Assembly: GCF_000732535.1 (NCBI RefSeq)
Contig: NZ_APNK01000012.1
Location: forward strand, 30,548 to 94,547
Direction of reading: 5' to 3'
DNA: 64,000 nt
Origin: Salinisphaera hydrothermalis C41B8
GTDB lineage: Bacteria; Pseudomonadota; Gammaproteobacteria; Nevskiales; Salinisphaeraceae
In this document: piece by piece, positions 1 to 8,433 of the stretch
Layout of the letters: every line of letters begins with the position of its first letter
Numbering within the stretch: the stretch's first letter is position 1
The notes under the pieces: generated by a model
The model's database searches: none
Seen by the model: only the letters and a program-made list of their open reading frames with translations
Told to the model about the DNA's origin: nothing
Program-made: the position numbers and the translations under genes

Positions 1-317
1 GCGGTGAAGGCACCACGACTGAAGCCGAAGATGAAGACGCGATCGCCGGGCTCGTGCGTCTCGACCACGTAGCGATAGGCTCGCGTCAGGTTCTGCGCCA
101 GGCCGTAGCCGAATGCAGCCCCGAGCAGCTTGCCGAGAAACGTACCGATATTCACGGAAAACAGGTTGGCGCCGAACGTCCCCACACCGGGCTCGTAGAA
201 GGTGCGCTGCCGATCGCTGTCCCGCTCGCTCAGACGCAGCAGGTGCACCACATTGGTGGTAACCGAGCCGAACTGGTCGTTGGTGCCGTCGCAGAAAATC
301 GCGATGTTCTTACTCAC
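1..317 (-). CDS. DUF2235 alpha/beta-hydrolase (3' part outside window)
   Basis: The reading frame runs off the left edge, so only the N-terminal ~105 residues are present. They begin SKNIAIFCDGTND, continue with a YEPGVGT motif, and reach GFSRGAFT at the window edge. That last motif is the nucleophile elbow (GxSxG type) of DUF2235, the uncharacterised hydrolase domain also found in type VI phospholipase effectors (Tle1 group). The GTG start at 317 places the family's usual N-terminus at residue 1. An in-frame ATG at 350 would add 11 residues without an obvious function. No type VI or immunity genes are visible beside it, so an effector role is not supported here; an intracellular hydrolase is equally possible. 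Confidence 0.8.
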   Translation of the reverse strand, partial: MSKNIAIFCDGTNDQFGSVTTNVVHLLRLSERDSDRQRTFYEPGVGTFGANLFSVNIGTFLGKLLGAAFGYGLAQNLTRAYRYVVETHEPGDRVFIFGFSRGAFT

Positions 318-480
318 GACAACCCCGAACCGGAAGACGGCTCTCAGCATGGCCGCGTACGCCGTCCCCGCCCATTCGCAATGACAGCCAGACAGGAAAG
401 GGAATACCCGGAGCCAACTCGCCGGCGTCGGCCCGCGCCGGTGTATTCTCAAAATCCGGCTCACGGCGGACATAACCGCA

Positions 481-921
481 ATGCCTCGATCTTCACGCAC
501 GCTCTACCGCCCGACCGCGTCGCCACCACCCTCGCGCCGTTCCTCTTGGCTGGGCGTGGCAGCGGTCCTCCTCGGAGCGTTCACTGCCTCGCCGGCCCTG
601 GCCGGCGATCATTCGACCGTGGTCACGGTCACGGCCTATAACGACGTGCCAAGCGAAACCGACGACCATCCGCATACGGGCGCCTGGGACAATCACCTCG
701 GCCCGCATACCGTGGCCGTCTCACCCGATCTGGTGGCCCGCGGTCTCCACGACGGTACCCAGATCGCCATCGCGGGCTATCATCACGATTTCGTGGTCCG
801 CGACAAAACCGCCGACGACGTGCACAACACGGTCGATATCTACATGGGCCGTGATGTCGACAAGGCCCGGGAATTCGGCGAGAAGCGATTGCGGATCTGG
901 TGGTATACGCCCGACAAGTGA
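481..921 (+). CDS. secreted 3D-domain (RlpA/MltA-like barrel) protein
   Basis: 146 residues. The N-terminus is basic and serine-rich, followed by a hydrophobic stretch (about residues 23-41) ending ASPALAG, a good signal-peptidase I site. The mature part starts with TVTAYNDVPSE and ends with RDKTADDVHNTVDIYMG and an LRIWWY tail. This resembles the 3D domain, a double-psi beta-barrel named for three conserved Asp residues and found in peptidoglycan-acting proteins. It is therefore probably periplasmic. The protein is short and lacks a recognisable peptidoglycan-binding domain, so its substrate is unknown. It stands alone between a divergent DUF2235 gene and a convergent exporter gene. Confidence 0.7.
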   Translation: MPRSSRTLYRPTASPPPSRRSSWLGVAAVLLGAFTASPALAGDHSTVVTVTAYNDVPSETDDHPHTGAWDNHLGPHTVAVSPDLVARGLHDGTQIAIAGYHHDFVVRDKTADDVHNTVDIYMGRDVDKAREFGEKRLRIWWYTPDK

Positions 922-939
922 CACCGCCTCGCGGGCCGT

Positions 940-1557
940 TCAGCGAATCAGCGCGAGTCGCAGCCCCAACATCGTCAGCAGCGTGCCCATGACCGTATCG
1001 ATGCCGCGCCGCGCCCGGGCATAGACCCGTTGCACCCGGCCGAGCGAAAACGCCAGCGCCACCACGACAAACCAGCCCAGAGCGGTGCCGGCCGCCAGCG
1101 CGATCGTGGCACCGTAGACCCAGTCCGGCGCATGCGCAGGCAGGATCGTCGCAAACAGGCTGCTGAAGAACACCGCCGATTTCGGATTGGTGATGCCGAT
1201 CAGGAAACCGCGCTTGAACGAGCCCGGCCTGGGCGCGGCGCGCATCGGTGCCACCGTGGAGGGACGGCGTCGCCAGGTCGTCACCAGCATGCGAATGCCG
1301 AGATAAATGAGAAACGCGGCGCCCGCCAGTCGTACCAGTTCATAGAGCACGGCAATACGAGACAGGACGAAGGCCAGGCCGGCCACGCTCAGCGCGGCCC
1401 AGAGCGTGATCGCGGTGGCGATCCCGCAGGCAATCCGCAGCCCCGAACCTCGATCGGTGAGCGCATGTGACGTTACGGCGACGAAATCCGGCCCCGGGCT
1501 GATACACCCGAGTAGCAGCACGGTAGCCAGTGTTGCGAGTTCCGGAGCGAAGGTCAT
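940..1557 (-). CDS. LysE/RhtB family amino-acid exporter
   Basis: 205 residues, the usual length for this inner-membrane exporter family. The family signature PGPDF lies at residues 21-25 in the first membrane segment, and a GITNPKSAVFFSSLF stretch marks the second conserved region. About six hydrophobic segments are present. Members export lysine, arginine, homoserine, threonine or related compounds; the substrate cannot be read from sequence. It ends tail-to-tail with the 3D-domain gene (18 bp gap) and is not part of an evident operon. Confidence 0.88.
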   Translation of the reverse strand: MTFAPELATLATVLLLGCISPGPDFVAVTSHALTDRGSGLRIACGIATAITLWAALSVAGLAFVLSRIAVLYELVRLAGAAFLIYLGIRMLVTTWRRRPSTVAPMRAAPRPGSFKRGFLIGITNPKSAVFFSSLFATILPAHAPDWVYGATIALAAGTALGWFVVVALAFSLGRVQRVYARARRGIDTVMGTLLTMLGLRLALIR

Positions 1558-1633
1558 GAGCGGCCTGGCCCGTTGTTTGCTCGAACGTTAGCCGGGCCGC
1601 CCATGGCAGGTAAGGCCCGGCTCGCAAGACGGG

Positions 1634-2698
1634 TCAACCTCGCTTGGATTCGGCCAACTGCTCGCGGCGATAACCGCCCTGGCGCTCCAGCATCCAGCCC
1701 GGATATTCGGCCGGCAGTGCGCTGACTTCATTCAGACGCGCGAGTTCGTCGTCGGACAGCTGGACTTCGGTAGCCGCGATGTTATCGGCGAGCTGATCGG
1801 GCCGCTTGGCGCCGATGATCACGCTGCTCACCACCGGCTGGTGCAACAGCCAGGCCAGCGCAATACGGGCCACCGAGACGCCCTTGGTGTCGGCGATCTG
1901 GCGCATCACGTCGATGCAGTCGAAGCCGCGCTCGCGATCGACCGGCGGGAAATCGAAGGTCGTACGCCGGCTGCCGGCCTCGCCCTCGGTTTCGCGATCG
2001 TACTTGCCGCTGAGCAGGCCGCCGGCGAGCGGGCTCCAGACCATCAGCCCCAGGTTTTCGCTTTCCAGCATCGGCGCGAGTTCGCGCTCCAGATCGCGCC
2101 CGGCCAGGGTGTAATACGCCTGCAGGGATTCGAAGCGGTTCCAGCCATGGCGTTCGGCAATGCCGAGCGCCTTGACGATCTGCCAGGCGGCCCAGTTGGA
2201 GACGCCCACATAGCGCACATGCCCCTGCTCGACCAGGTTATGCAACGCACGCACGGTCTCCTCGATCGGCGTGGCCGGATCGAAGCCGTGGATCTGGTAG
2301 AGATCGAGATGATCGAGCTGCAGCCGCTTCAGGCTGGCCTTCACGCCTTCCATGATGTGATAGCGCGACGCACCGCGCGTATTCACGCCGGTCGCGGCCG
2401 GGCCACTGCTCTGGGTCGGCCCGAACACCTTGGTGGCCACCACGACCTCGTCGCGCGCCACGCCCAGATTCTTCAACGCCTGTCCGGTGATGATCTCCGA
2501 CTGACCTTCGGAATACACATCGGCGGTATCGATGAAGTTGATGCCGGCATCCAATGCCTGGCCAACCAGCTTTTCGGCATCGGCCTGCTGCAGATCGCCG
2601 ATCTGGCTCCAGACCTCGCCCTGGCCGCCGAAGGTCATGGTGCCGAGGCACAGCTCCGAGACGAACAGGCCGGTGTTGCCCAATTTGTTGTAACGCAT
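1634..2698 (-). CDS. aldo/keto reductase (potassium-channel beta / YghZ-like)
   Basis: 354 residues from the chosen ATG, which has a GAGG eight bases upstream; a longer frame begins at 2725 but adds nothing conserved. The AKR catalytic tetrad is visible as Asp57 and Tyr62 (FIDTADVY), Lys90 (VATK) and His137 (YQIHGFDP). The C-terminal part carries the NADPH-binding signature around SVIIGAKRPDQL. It probably reduces aldehydes or ketones with NADPH in the cytoplasm; the physiological substrate is unknown. It is separated by about 130 bp from the nag genes and transcribed in the same direction, but I see no sign that it belongs to that operon. Confidence 0.9.
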   Translation of the reverse strand: MRYNKLGNTGLFVSELCLGTMTFGGQGEVWSQIGDLQQADAEKLVGQALDAGINFIDTADVYSEGQSEIITGQALKNLGVARDEVVVATKVFGPTQSSGPAATGVNTRGASRYHIMEGVKASLKRLQLDHLDLYQIHGFDPATPIEETVRALHNLVEQGHVRYVGVSNWAAWQIVKALGIAERHGWNRFESLQAYYTLAGRDLERELAPMLESENLGLMVWSPLAGGLLSGKYDRETEGEAGSRRTTFDFPPVDRERGFDCIDVMRQIADTKGVSVARIALAWLLHQPVVSSVIIGAKRPDQLADNIAATEVQLSDDELARLNEVSALPAEYPGWMLERQGGYRREQLAESKRG

Positions 2699-2827
2699 CG
2701 CAAACCTCGATTCGGGAAATGACACAGCGATCGTTTCAGTATGCAGCTAACACGCGTTCGATGGCCGCTCGATTCGATCGCATCCATGCCCGATCGTCCA
2801 AGATTGCGATGACGAGCCGCGAACGTC

Positions 2828-4003
2828 TCAAGTGATGGCGCGCTGCTCCGGATCGTGCGCGACCCGGCCCCGGCAGACTGTCAGCCGAACCCGAAGCTCG
2901 GCATCCAGCACCAGCAGATCGGCGTCGAACCCTTTGGCCAGCGCGCCCTTGCGATCGGCCACGCCGAGATCGGCCGCGGCGTTGGTGCTCGTCATCGCGA
3001 TGGCATCGGCCAGTTCACAGCCGGTGAAATCCAGCAGGTTGCGGAAGGCGTCGTCGAAGGTCAGCACGCTGCCGGCCAGGGTGCCGTCGGCCAGCCGCGC
3101 CTCGCCGTTTTTCACCGTGACCGGCTGGCCGCCCAGTTCGTAGTCGCCGTCGCCCAGGCCCTTGGCCCGCATGGCATCGGTGATCGCCATCAGACGATCG
3201 CGGCCGGCCGCGGCATACGCCAGCTTCACCATCGCCGGCGTCACATGCAGGCCGTCGGCGATGATTTCACTGCGCGCGGCCGGATTCGTCAGCAGCGCGC
3301 AGGCCGCGCCCGGCTCGCGATGGTGCAGGCCGTTCATGGCATTGAACAGATGCGTACCGCGATTCGCGCCGGCCGCGATCACCGCTTCGGCCTGGGCGGC
3401 GCTGCAGCTGGAATGCCCGATCGAGGCCCGGACGCCGTGTCGGACCAGATGCGCGACCAGCGCGTCGCCGCCCGGCTGCTCCGGCGCCAGCGTCACCACA
3501 CGAATGCCGCCAGCGGCGGCCGCCTGCCAGCGATCGAACCGGTCGATATCCGGCGCGATCATGTGCTCGGCCGGCTGGGCGCCCGCCTTGTCGCGATCCA
3601 CAAACGGGCCTTCCAGATGCACGCCGAGCATTTCGGCCGCCCCGGGCGCGGATTCGAAATCCGCCGTTACCCGCAGCGCGGCTTCGATCGCAGCCGCCGG
3701 TCCGGTCATCGTGGTGGCCAGAAACGACGTCGTTCCCTCGGCCGGCAGATAACGCGCGATACGGGCGAGCCCGTCGGCATCGGCGTCCATCACGTCGGCG
3801 CCGCGCGCACCGTGGATGTGGGCATCGATGAAACCGGGGACCACATGCCAATCGGCCGGCAAATCGATCGCCGGCGCATCCGCATCGGGAACGTCGATGC
3901 GCGTGCCGGCGATGGTGATCGCCCGCGCATCCGCTGCGCCGCCATGAACCCGCGCGCCGCGCAGCTGCCAGCGGCGCGGCGTGTCGTTGGTCGACGTATG
4001 CAT
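2828..4003 (-). CDS. nagA: N-acetylglucosamine-6-phosphate deacetylase
   Basis: 391 residues. Converts GlcNAc-6-phosphate to glucosamine-6-phosphate plus acetate. Amidohydrolase-fold landmarks are present: HIH at 62-64, the metal-binding Glu131 in HLEGPF, His197 (GHSSCS), His218 (GTHLFNAMNG) and catalytic Asp276 (AITDAMRA). It is the last gene of the nag operon; its ATG at 4001-4003 overlaps the upstream gene's TGA by one base (TGATG), so translation is probably coupled. A longer in-frame start at 4093 would lie inside the upstream gene and is rejected. Confidence 0.93.
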   Translation of the reverse strand: MHTSTNDTPRRWQLRGARVHGGAADARAITIAGTRIDVPDADAPAIDLPADWHVVPGFIDAHIHGARGADVMDADADGLARIARYLPAEGTTSFLATTMTGPAAAIEAALRVTADFESAPGAAEMLGVHLEGPFVDRDKAGAQPAEHMIAPDIDRFDRWQAAAAGGIRVVTLAPEQPGGDALVAHLVRHGVRASIGHSSCSAAQAEAVIAAGANRGTHLFNAMNGLHHREPGAACALLTNPAARSEIIADGLHVTPAMVKLAYAAAGRDRLMAITDAMRAKGLGDGDYELGGQPVTVKNGEARLADGTLAGSVLTFDDAFRNLLDFTGCELADAIAMTSTNAAADLGVADRKGALAKGFDADLLVLDAELRVRLTVCRGRVAHDPEQRAIT

Positions 4004-5052
4004 CAATAAGTACTCGTGACCTTGCGCACGTTGGGCGGCTGATCGGGATCGTAACCAAGCGCCACCGCGCGTGCTTCCAGCGCGCCGTAGCAATCGAAGG
4101 CCATCGCGATGGCATCGGTGAACACATTGCCGGTCGCCGGCCGGCTGATCACCGACAGATGCGCGGCTGGCTCGACGTCGTCGAGATCCGGGCCGAGCAG
4201 CGTTACGTTGGCCTCAAGCTCCGCCAGCCGATGCGCCGTGTCGATCAGGCCGGGGCGCGTGGCGTCGTCCAGACAAATCATGAGCACCGGCGTGCCCGGC
4301 CCGACCAGCGTGAGCGGGCCATGGATGAACTCGGCCGCCGAAAAGGACTCGGCCGGCGTGACGCAGACTTCCTTGAACTTGAGGGCGACCTCGCGCGCGA
4401 TGCCGAGGCTGACTCCGCGGCCGAGCACGAAGCCCGGCTTATCGAAGGCCGCGAGCGCGGACGCCTCCAGCGGGGGCTGGTGGTCGCGCCGATCGGCCAG
4501 CGTGGCCGGCAAGCGCTCGAGCGCGGCTTCCAGTTCCTGGTCATTGGCCACGGTCGCGACCAGCCGGGCCGCGGCCGCCAGCGTGCCGAGATAAGTTTTG
4601 GTCGCGGCCACGGCTTTTTCCGGCCCCATGGCCAGATCGATGGTATGCGCCGCGGTCGCCGCCAGTTGCGATGCCGGGTCATTGGTCAGGCCGAGCGTGA
4701 GGGCACCGGTCGCGTTGGCGGCTTCCACCACCGCATTGATATCCGAGCCAGCGCCGGACTGTGAGATCGCCATCACCACCGCGCCGGCCAGCCGCGGTTT
4801 CTGGCCATAGACGGTGAACAGGCTGGGCGTGATCTCGCCGACCACGCGCCCGGCACCCAGCCCGGCGGCGGCGGCGAAGAACGCCCCGGCATGCGATGAA
4901 CTGCCGCGGGCCGTTACCCACCAGGGCGCGTCCGGGCGGGCGGTCAGGTCGGCGGCGATGGCGGCAATGGCATCGCGGTTGGCCGTCCATTGGTCGGCCA
5001 AGCGCTCGGGGGTTTCGAGCATTTCCTGCCGCATGAGAGTGGTCGAGCTCAT
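4003..5052 (-). CDS. SIS-domain glucosamine-6-phosphate deaminase (NagB-II/AgaS type)
   Basis: 349 residues with two SIS (sugar isomerase) domains. The first shows TARGSSSHAG and AISQSGAGSDI, both phosphosugar-binding serine loops; the second has LGRGVSLGIAREVALKFKE, typical of GlmS isomerase domains. The glutaminase half of GlmS is absent. Between NagA and a GlcNAc kinase this matches NagB-II, which isomerises and deaminates GlcN6P to fructose-6-phosphate in Shewanella and Xanthomonas-type pathways. The start overlaps the upstream kinase gene by four bases. AgaS in galactosamine catabolism is the main alternative, but the neighbours favour GlcNAc. Confidence 0.88.
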   Translation of the reverse strand: MSSTTLMRQEMLETPERLADQWTANRDAIAAIAADLTARPDAPWWVTARGSSSHAGAFFAAAAGLGAGRVVGEITPSLFTVYGQKPRLAGAVVMAISQSGAGSDINAVVEAANATGALTLGLTNDPASQLAATAAHTIDLAMGPEKAVAATKTYLGTLAAAARLVATVANDQELEAALERLPATLADRRDHQPPLEASALAAFDKPGFVLGRGVSLGIAREVALKFKEVCVTPAESFSAAEFIHGPLTLVGPGTPVLMICLDDATRPGLIDTAHRLAELEANVTLLGPDLDDVEPAAHLSVISRPATGNVFTDAIAMAFDCYGALEARAVALGYDPDQPPNVRKVTSTY

Positions 5053-5942
5053 GAACCGGTCTCCGGTGAAGTCATAAAAGATTGGCGCGCCATCAACGCC
5101 GCGCCGTGAGCGCCGTCGTGGACCGCCGGTATGGATCGGGCCTGTAGGTCGGCATCGAGGCGCGGCGCAATGGTCTCGGCGAGGCCGCCGGTCAACGCCA
5201 GCGCCAGATCGGCGTGATCGCCGATGAGCGCACGAGCGACGGCCGAGACATGCTGCCCCGCGGTATCCAGCAACGCATTCGCGCTGGCCTCGCCGTGGCC
5301 AGCCAGTTCGACCACCGCGCGGGCATAGCCGGCAAAATCTCCGGCGTGCGCGCTACAGGCCCAACCGGCGAGCGCGCCGGGATCATTATTGAAATCGGCC
5401 AGCAGACGCTCGGCCAGCGCGTCCCGCATGCGGCGCCCGTCGGCGGCCGCCAGCGCGTGGCCGACCGCCTCCATGCCGAGCCAGGCGCCGGAACCGCGAT
5501 CGTCGTGGGGGAAGCCCCAGCCGCCGGCGCGCGCGGTTGTCTCGCCGTCGCGACAGAAGCCGACCACGCCCGTGCCGACCGATACGATCGCACCATTGCC
5601 GCCGTCGTGGGCCCCGGCACAGGCGATATGCGCATCCGAGACCACCTTGAGCGCGCCGCAGGCCGGCGCCGCTGCCAGGAAGGCGCGATAGGCCGGCGCG
5701 ATCTCGGTGCCGGCGATGCCGACCACCACGCTGGCGTCGGCCAGATCGAGCCCGGCCAGCGTCTCGATGGCGCGGATCGTTTCAAGGATCGTCGCCCAGC
5801 TGGTATCGGCCCGGCCATTGAGCGTAGCGGCCGCGCCGTTGGCCGTGCCCAGCAGCTGTCCGGCGGCGTCGAGCGCGACGACGCGCGTCTTGCTCGCGCC
5901 GCCGTCGACGCCGATGAACACGCGCGGCTCGCGATCAGCCAT
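5049..5942 (-). CDS. nagK: N-acetylglucosamine kinase, BadF/BadG/BcrA family
   Basis: 297 residues of the ASKHA fold. The phosphate-1 loop is GVDGGASKT (11-19); further landmarks are GTEIAP, SVGTGVVGF and the adenosine motif ALTGGLAE. This matches eukaryotic-type/NagK-II GlcNAc kinases rather than ROK kinases. It would phosphorylate GlcNAc taken up unphosphorylated by the neighbouring MFS porter. The ATG at 5942 overlaps the end of the transporter gene by 8 bp, which argues against the much longer frame beginning at 6068. Gene order transporter-kinase-deaminase-deacetylase gives a complete route from GlcNAc to fructose-6-phosphate. Confidence 0.88.
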   Translation of the reverse strand: MADREPRVFIGVDGGASKTRVVALDAAGQLLGTANGAAATLNGRADTSWATILETIRAIETLAGLDLADASVVVGIAGTEIAPAYRAFLAAAPACGALKVVSDAHIACAGAHDGGNGAIVSVGTGVVGFCRDGETTARAGGWGFPHDDRGSGAWLGMEAVGHALAAADGRRMRDALAERLLADFNNDPGALAGWACSAHAGDFAGYARAVVELAGHGEASANALLDTAGQHVSAVARALIGDHADLALALTGGLAETIAPRLDADLQARSIPAVHDGAHGAALMARQSFMTSPETGS

Positions 5943-7317
5943 GCGCTTCTCCCAGAAAATGCGTCTCGATCTCTTCCAGTTTGCGGCCCTTGGTCTCCGG
6001 CAAGGGGAAGATCGCGACCAGCATGTAGATGAACACCGCGACCGCCAGCAAGCCGAACGCCCCCGCATAACCGGCCACCGACACGATATCCATGAACACG
6101 GCCGCCAGAATCGCCGACATCAGCGAGTTGGCGAACAGCGCCACGGCCATGCCCTTGGCCCGGATCGCCAGTGGCAGCACTTCCGAAATCGCCAGCCAGA
6201 CCACGATACCCGGCCCGATGGCAAAGAAAATGACGAAGCCGATCAGCCCGGCCAGCGTGGCATAGCCCTGGAACAGCGACGGCACGGTGAACAGATGAAT
6301 CAGCGCCATGAACGCGAGCGCCACGGTCGCCCCGGCGGTACCCAACACCAGCAGCGGCCGCCGGCCGACGCGATCGATAAGCACCAGGCCGATGATGGTG
6401 ACCACGAAGTTGGTCAGGCCCACCGTCACACTTCCGAGCACCGCCGTCGCGCCGCCGGACAGGCCGGACTGGTCGAGGATGACGGTATTGAACTGCAGCA
6501 AGGTGTTGATGCCGGTGAGCTGGTTGAGCAGGCCGATACCCAGGGCCAGAAAGAAGGCACGCCGATAGCCGGGTGCGAGCAAAAGCGACCAGCGGGCCGA
6601 CACGCCGTCATCGTCGGTCTGAGCGGCCAGCTCGTTGAAGGTGGATTCGGTTTCCTCCGCGCTGTGGGTGCGGGCGAGCGCGGCGCGGGCTTCGTCCGGG
6701 CGGCCTTTCTTGATCAGCCAGCGCGGCGATTTCGGCAGTACGAGCCCGAGCAGCACGAAGGCCACAGCCGGCACCAGCGCGGTGATGAACATCGCCCGCC
6801 AGTCGCCAGTGCCGTTGAAGAAATAGCCGACCAGATAGCCCGCCAGAATGCCGAAAGTCAGGAACAGCTGGAAAAGCGTCACGCTGCGCCCGCGGATCGC
6901 CGGCGGCATGACCTCGACCAGATACAGCGGCACCACGATGGTGACCAGCCCGACGCCGATGCCCTGAATCAAGCGGCCACCGAGCGCGCCGACGTAACCG
7001 GCCGCCATGGCGGTCACGATCACGCCAATGGCGAATACGACGCCGGAAATCAACAGCGTCGCCTTGCGCCCGATGGCATCGGCGATCGGCCCACCGATGA
7101 GCGTGGCCAGCGACCCGCCGCCCAGCACCGCCGCCACGATCAGCGACATTTCCGAACCCGAGAGCGACAACGCGCTCTTCATGAACACGAGCGCTCCGGC
7201 GATGATGCCGATGTCGTAGCCGTAAAGCATGCCGCCGAGCGCGGCGATGGCAATCGCCAGCCAGGCCATGGCCGGCAGGCGAGCCGGCGAAAACGAGTCT
7301 TGTGTTGTTCCTGTCAT
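5935..7317 (-). CDS. MFS sugar-porter family transporter, probably for N-acetylglucosamine
   Basis: 460 residues with about twelve hydrophobic segments. Sugar-porter signatures are clear: GYDIGIIAGAL in segment 1, the GGPIADAIGRK loop after segment 2, PKSPRWL before the central loop, QLTGINTLLQFNT in segment 7, DRVGRRPLL, and PLPETKGRKLEEIE at the C-terminus. The start at 7317 has a strong GGAGGAG Shine-Dalgarno; an in-frame start at 7365 lacks one. It is the first gene of the nag operon and the only importer in it, so GlcNAc (or another amino sugar) symport is inferred. Many GlcNAc operons instead use PTS or NagP-type porters. Confidence 0.87.
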   Translation of the reverse strand: MTGTTQDSFSPARLPAMAWLAIAIAALGGMLYGYDIGIIAGALVFMKSALSLSGSEMSLIVAAVLGGGSLATLIGGPIADAIGRKATLLISGVVFAIGVIVTAMAAGYVGALGGRLIQGIGVGLVTIVVPLYLVEVMPPAIRGRSVTLFQLFLTFGILAGYLVGYFFNGTGDWRAMFITALVPAVAFVLLGLVLPKSPRWLIKKGRPDEARAALARTHSAEETESTFNELAAQTDDDGVSARWSLLLAPGYRRAFFLALGIGLLNQLTGINTLLQFNTVILDQSGLSGGATAVLGSVTVGLTNFVVTIIGLVLIDRVGRRPLLVLGTAGATVALAFMALIHLFTVPSLFQGYATLAGLIGFVIFFAIGPGIVVWLAISEVLPLAIRAKGMAVALFANSLMSAILAAVFMDIVSVAGYAGAFGLLAVAVFIYMLVAIFPLPETKGRKLEEIETHFLGEAHG

Positions 7318-7332
7318 GTCTCTCCTCCGAGT

Positions 7333-7363
7333 ACGACGCGTCGTCGTTTCAGTTCGTGTACAC
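7333..7363 (-). promoter_or_regulatory. two short palindromes upstream of the nag operon
   Basis: A perfect 12-bp palindrome, ACGACGCGTCGT (7333-7344), lies just upstream of the GGAGGAG ribosome-binding site of the MFS gene. A second, GTGTACAC (7356-7363), lies 11 bp further up. They could be protein-binding sites controlling the operon. They do not match the TGGT/ACCA half-sites seen upstream of the regulator gene, so NagR binding is not supported for these. Confidence 0.35.
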
Positions 7364-7392
7364 AATCCAAAGTGCCGTCATCCGGCACGCCG

Positions 7393-7424
7393 GCTTGGTG
7401 GCAGCGCTGCGCCAGCCGCCAAGC
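7393..7424 (-). terminator. hairpin between nagR and the nag operon
   Basis: GCTTGGTGGC (7393-7402) pairs with GCCGCCAAGC (7415-7424) with one mismatch and a 12-base loop. It lies 34 bp past the nagR stop. No T-run follows, so it may be a weak or factor-assisted terminator that separates nagR from the transporter gene, or simply a transcript-end structure. Confidence 0.4.
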
Positions 7425-7458
7425 GCGCCAGTCGATTCAGGCTTGCTGGCCACCACGC

Positions 7459-8205
7459 TTAGCGACGCCGATGCAGTTCGACCATGAAGTCGTAGTAGTG
7501 CGTGCGGCAGTAACTGACGCTCAGTTCGGCCGGCGAGCCGTCGGCCAGATAGCCCAATCGGGTGACCTCGAGTAGCGCCTGGCCCGTGGGCACGGAAACC
7601 AGAGCCGCGGTTTCGGCATCGGCGTTGACCGCCGAGATGTGCTGCAGCGCCCGCATGATCGGCCGGCCGAGGTCCTCAAGCGCCTGGTAGAGCGACGACC
7701 CGATAGTTTCCGGCGCCGGCAATACCGATACCGGCAGGCAGGTTTCCTCGACCGCCATGACCACGTCGTCGGCCAGGCGCAGGCGTTTCAACCGCGCGAT
7801 CTGCATATCGCTACGCAGGCCCAGACGGAATGCCTCTTCGCTGGTCGGCCACTCGATTTGCCGCGACAACCAGCGCGAGTTCGGCGTGAAGCCACGCTGG
7901 GCCAGCAGTTCGGTGAAACTGGCCAGCCGGGTCAGCGGTTCGTTGAAACGAGGCGCGATGAACGTGCCCGACCCATGCGTACGCCGGATCAGACCTTGCT
8001 GCGCCAGCTGCTCCAGCGCCTTGCGGGCCGTGATTCGCGAAATGCTCAGCGTCTCGGCCAACGCACGCTCGGACGGCAAGGCCTCGCCCGCCTGCCAATG
8101 CCCGGTCTCGATGGCACCGCCCAGCTGTTGCGCCAACTGGTGATACAGCGGGGTCGCAATACCGGTGTCGAGCGAGATACGAGCGAGCCGAGGGTCCATG
8201 GGCAT
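7459..8205 (-). CDS. nagR: GntR/HutC-family regulator of the nag operon
   Basis: 248 residues. Winged helix-turn-helix at about 43-83 (LPSERALAETLSISRITARK, then GLIRRTHGSGTFI), followed by a UTRA ligand domain (about 100-245) with the typical ending SVSYCRTHYYDFMVEL. NagR/DasR/YvoA relatives sense amino-sugar phosphates and repress GlcNAc genes. It lies immediately upstream of the nag operon in the same orientation, separated by 141 bp. A nested dyad 44 bp upstream of its start suggests autoregulation. ATG codons at 8205 and 8199 are both possible starts. Confidence 0.88.
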   Translation of the reverse strand: MPMDPRLARISLDTGIATPLYHQLAQQLGGAIETGHWQAGEALPSERALAETLSISRITARKALEQLAQQGLIRRTHGSGTFIAPRFNEPLTRLASFTELLAQRGFTPNSRWLSRQIEWPTSEEAFRLGLRSDMQIARLKRLRLADDVVMAVEETCLPVSVLPAPETIGSSLYQALEDLGRPIMRALQHISAVNADAETAALVSVPTGQALLEVTRLGYLADGSPAELSVSYCRTHYYDFMVELHRRR

Positions 8206-8248
8206 GAATACCGCAATGATTTGCGAGCCACTATAGAGCCTCTAGAAT

Positions 8249-8280
8249 ACCAGTAAAATACCAATTGGTCTTATGCTGGT
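8249..8280. promoter_or_regulatory. nested 32-bp dyad, probable NagR operator
   Basis: The perfect palindrome ACCAATTGGT (8260-8269) is enclosed by a second dyad, ACCAG (8249-8253) and CTGGT (8276-8280), with exactly the same centre. Read on the minus strand it also gives TGGTATT twice, 11 bp apart. The TGGT/ACCA half-site resembles known GntR/HutC-type NagR operators. It sits between the divergent nagR and astC genes, closer to nagR, so NagR autoregulation is the simplest reading. Confidence 0.6.
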
Positions 8281-8433
8281 TCTATCCGACATCAGAACAG
8301 GGGCTGGCTCGGCGGACGCGAGCCGCGCTAAGTTGCCGGAACGGCCGGAGATTGGACAGGTAGCGTGACCCGACGCACGCAAAGCGCGACAATACGGCGC
8401 TTACGAACTGGCCCGAACACCGGACATCAAGCC

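Noticed and set aside
54..641. 195-codon frame on the plus strand over the DUF2235 gene
   Set aside because: It is antisense to a clear DUF2235 N-terminus and runs out of frame through the signal peptide of the 3D-domain gene; no family resemblance.
5707..7575. 622-codon plus-strand frame
   Set aside because: It is antisense to the MFS sugar porter and kinase genes. Its His/Arg/Gln-rich composition is typical of an antisense frame in GC-rich DNA.
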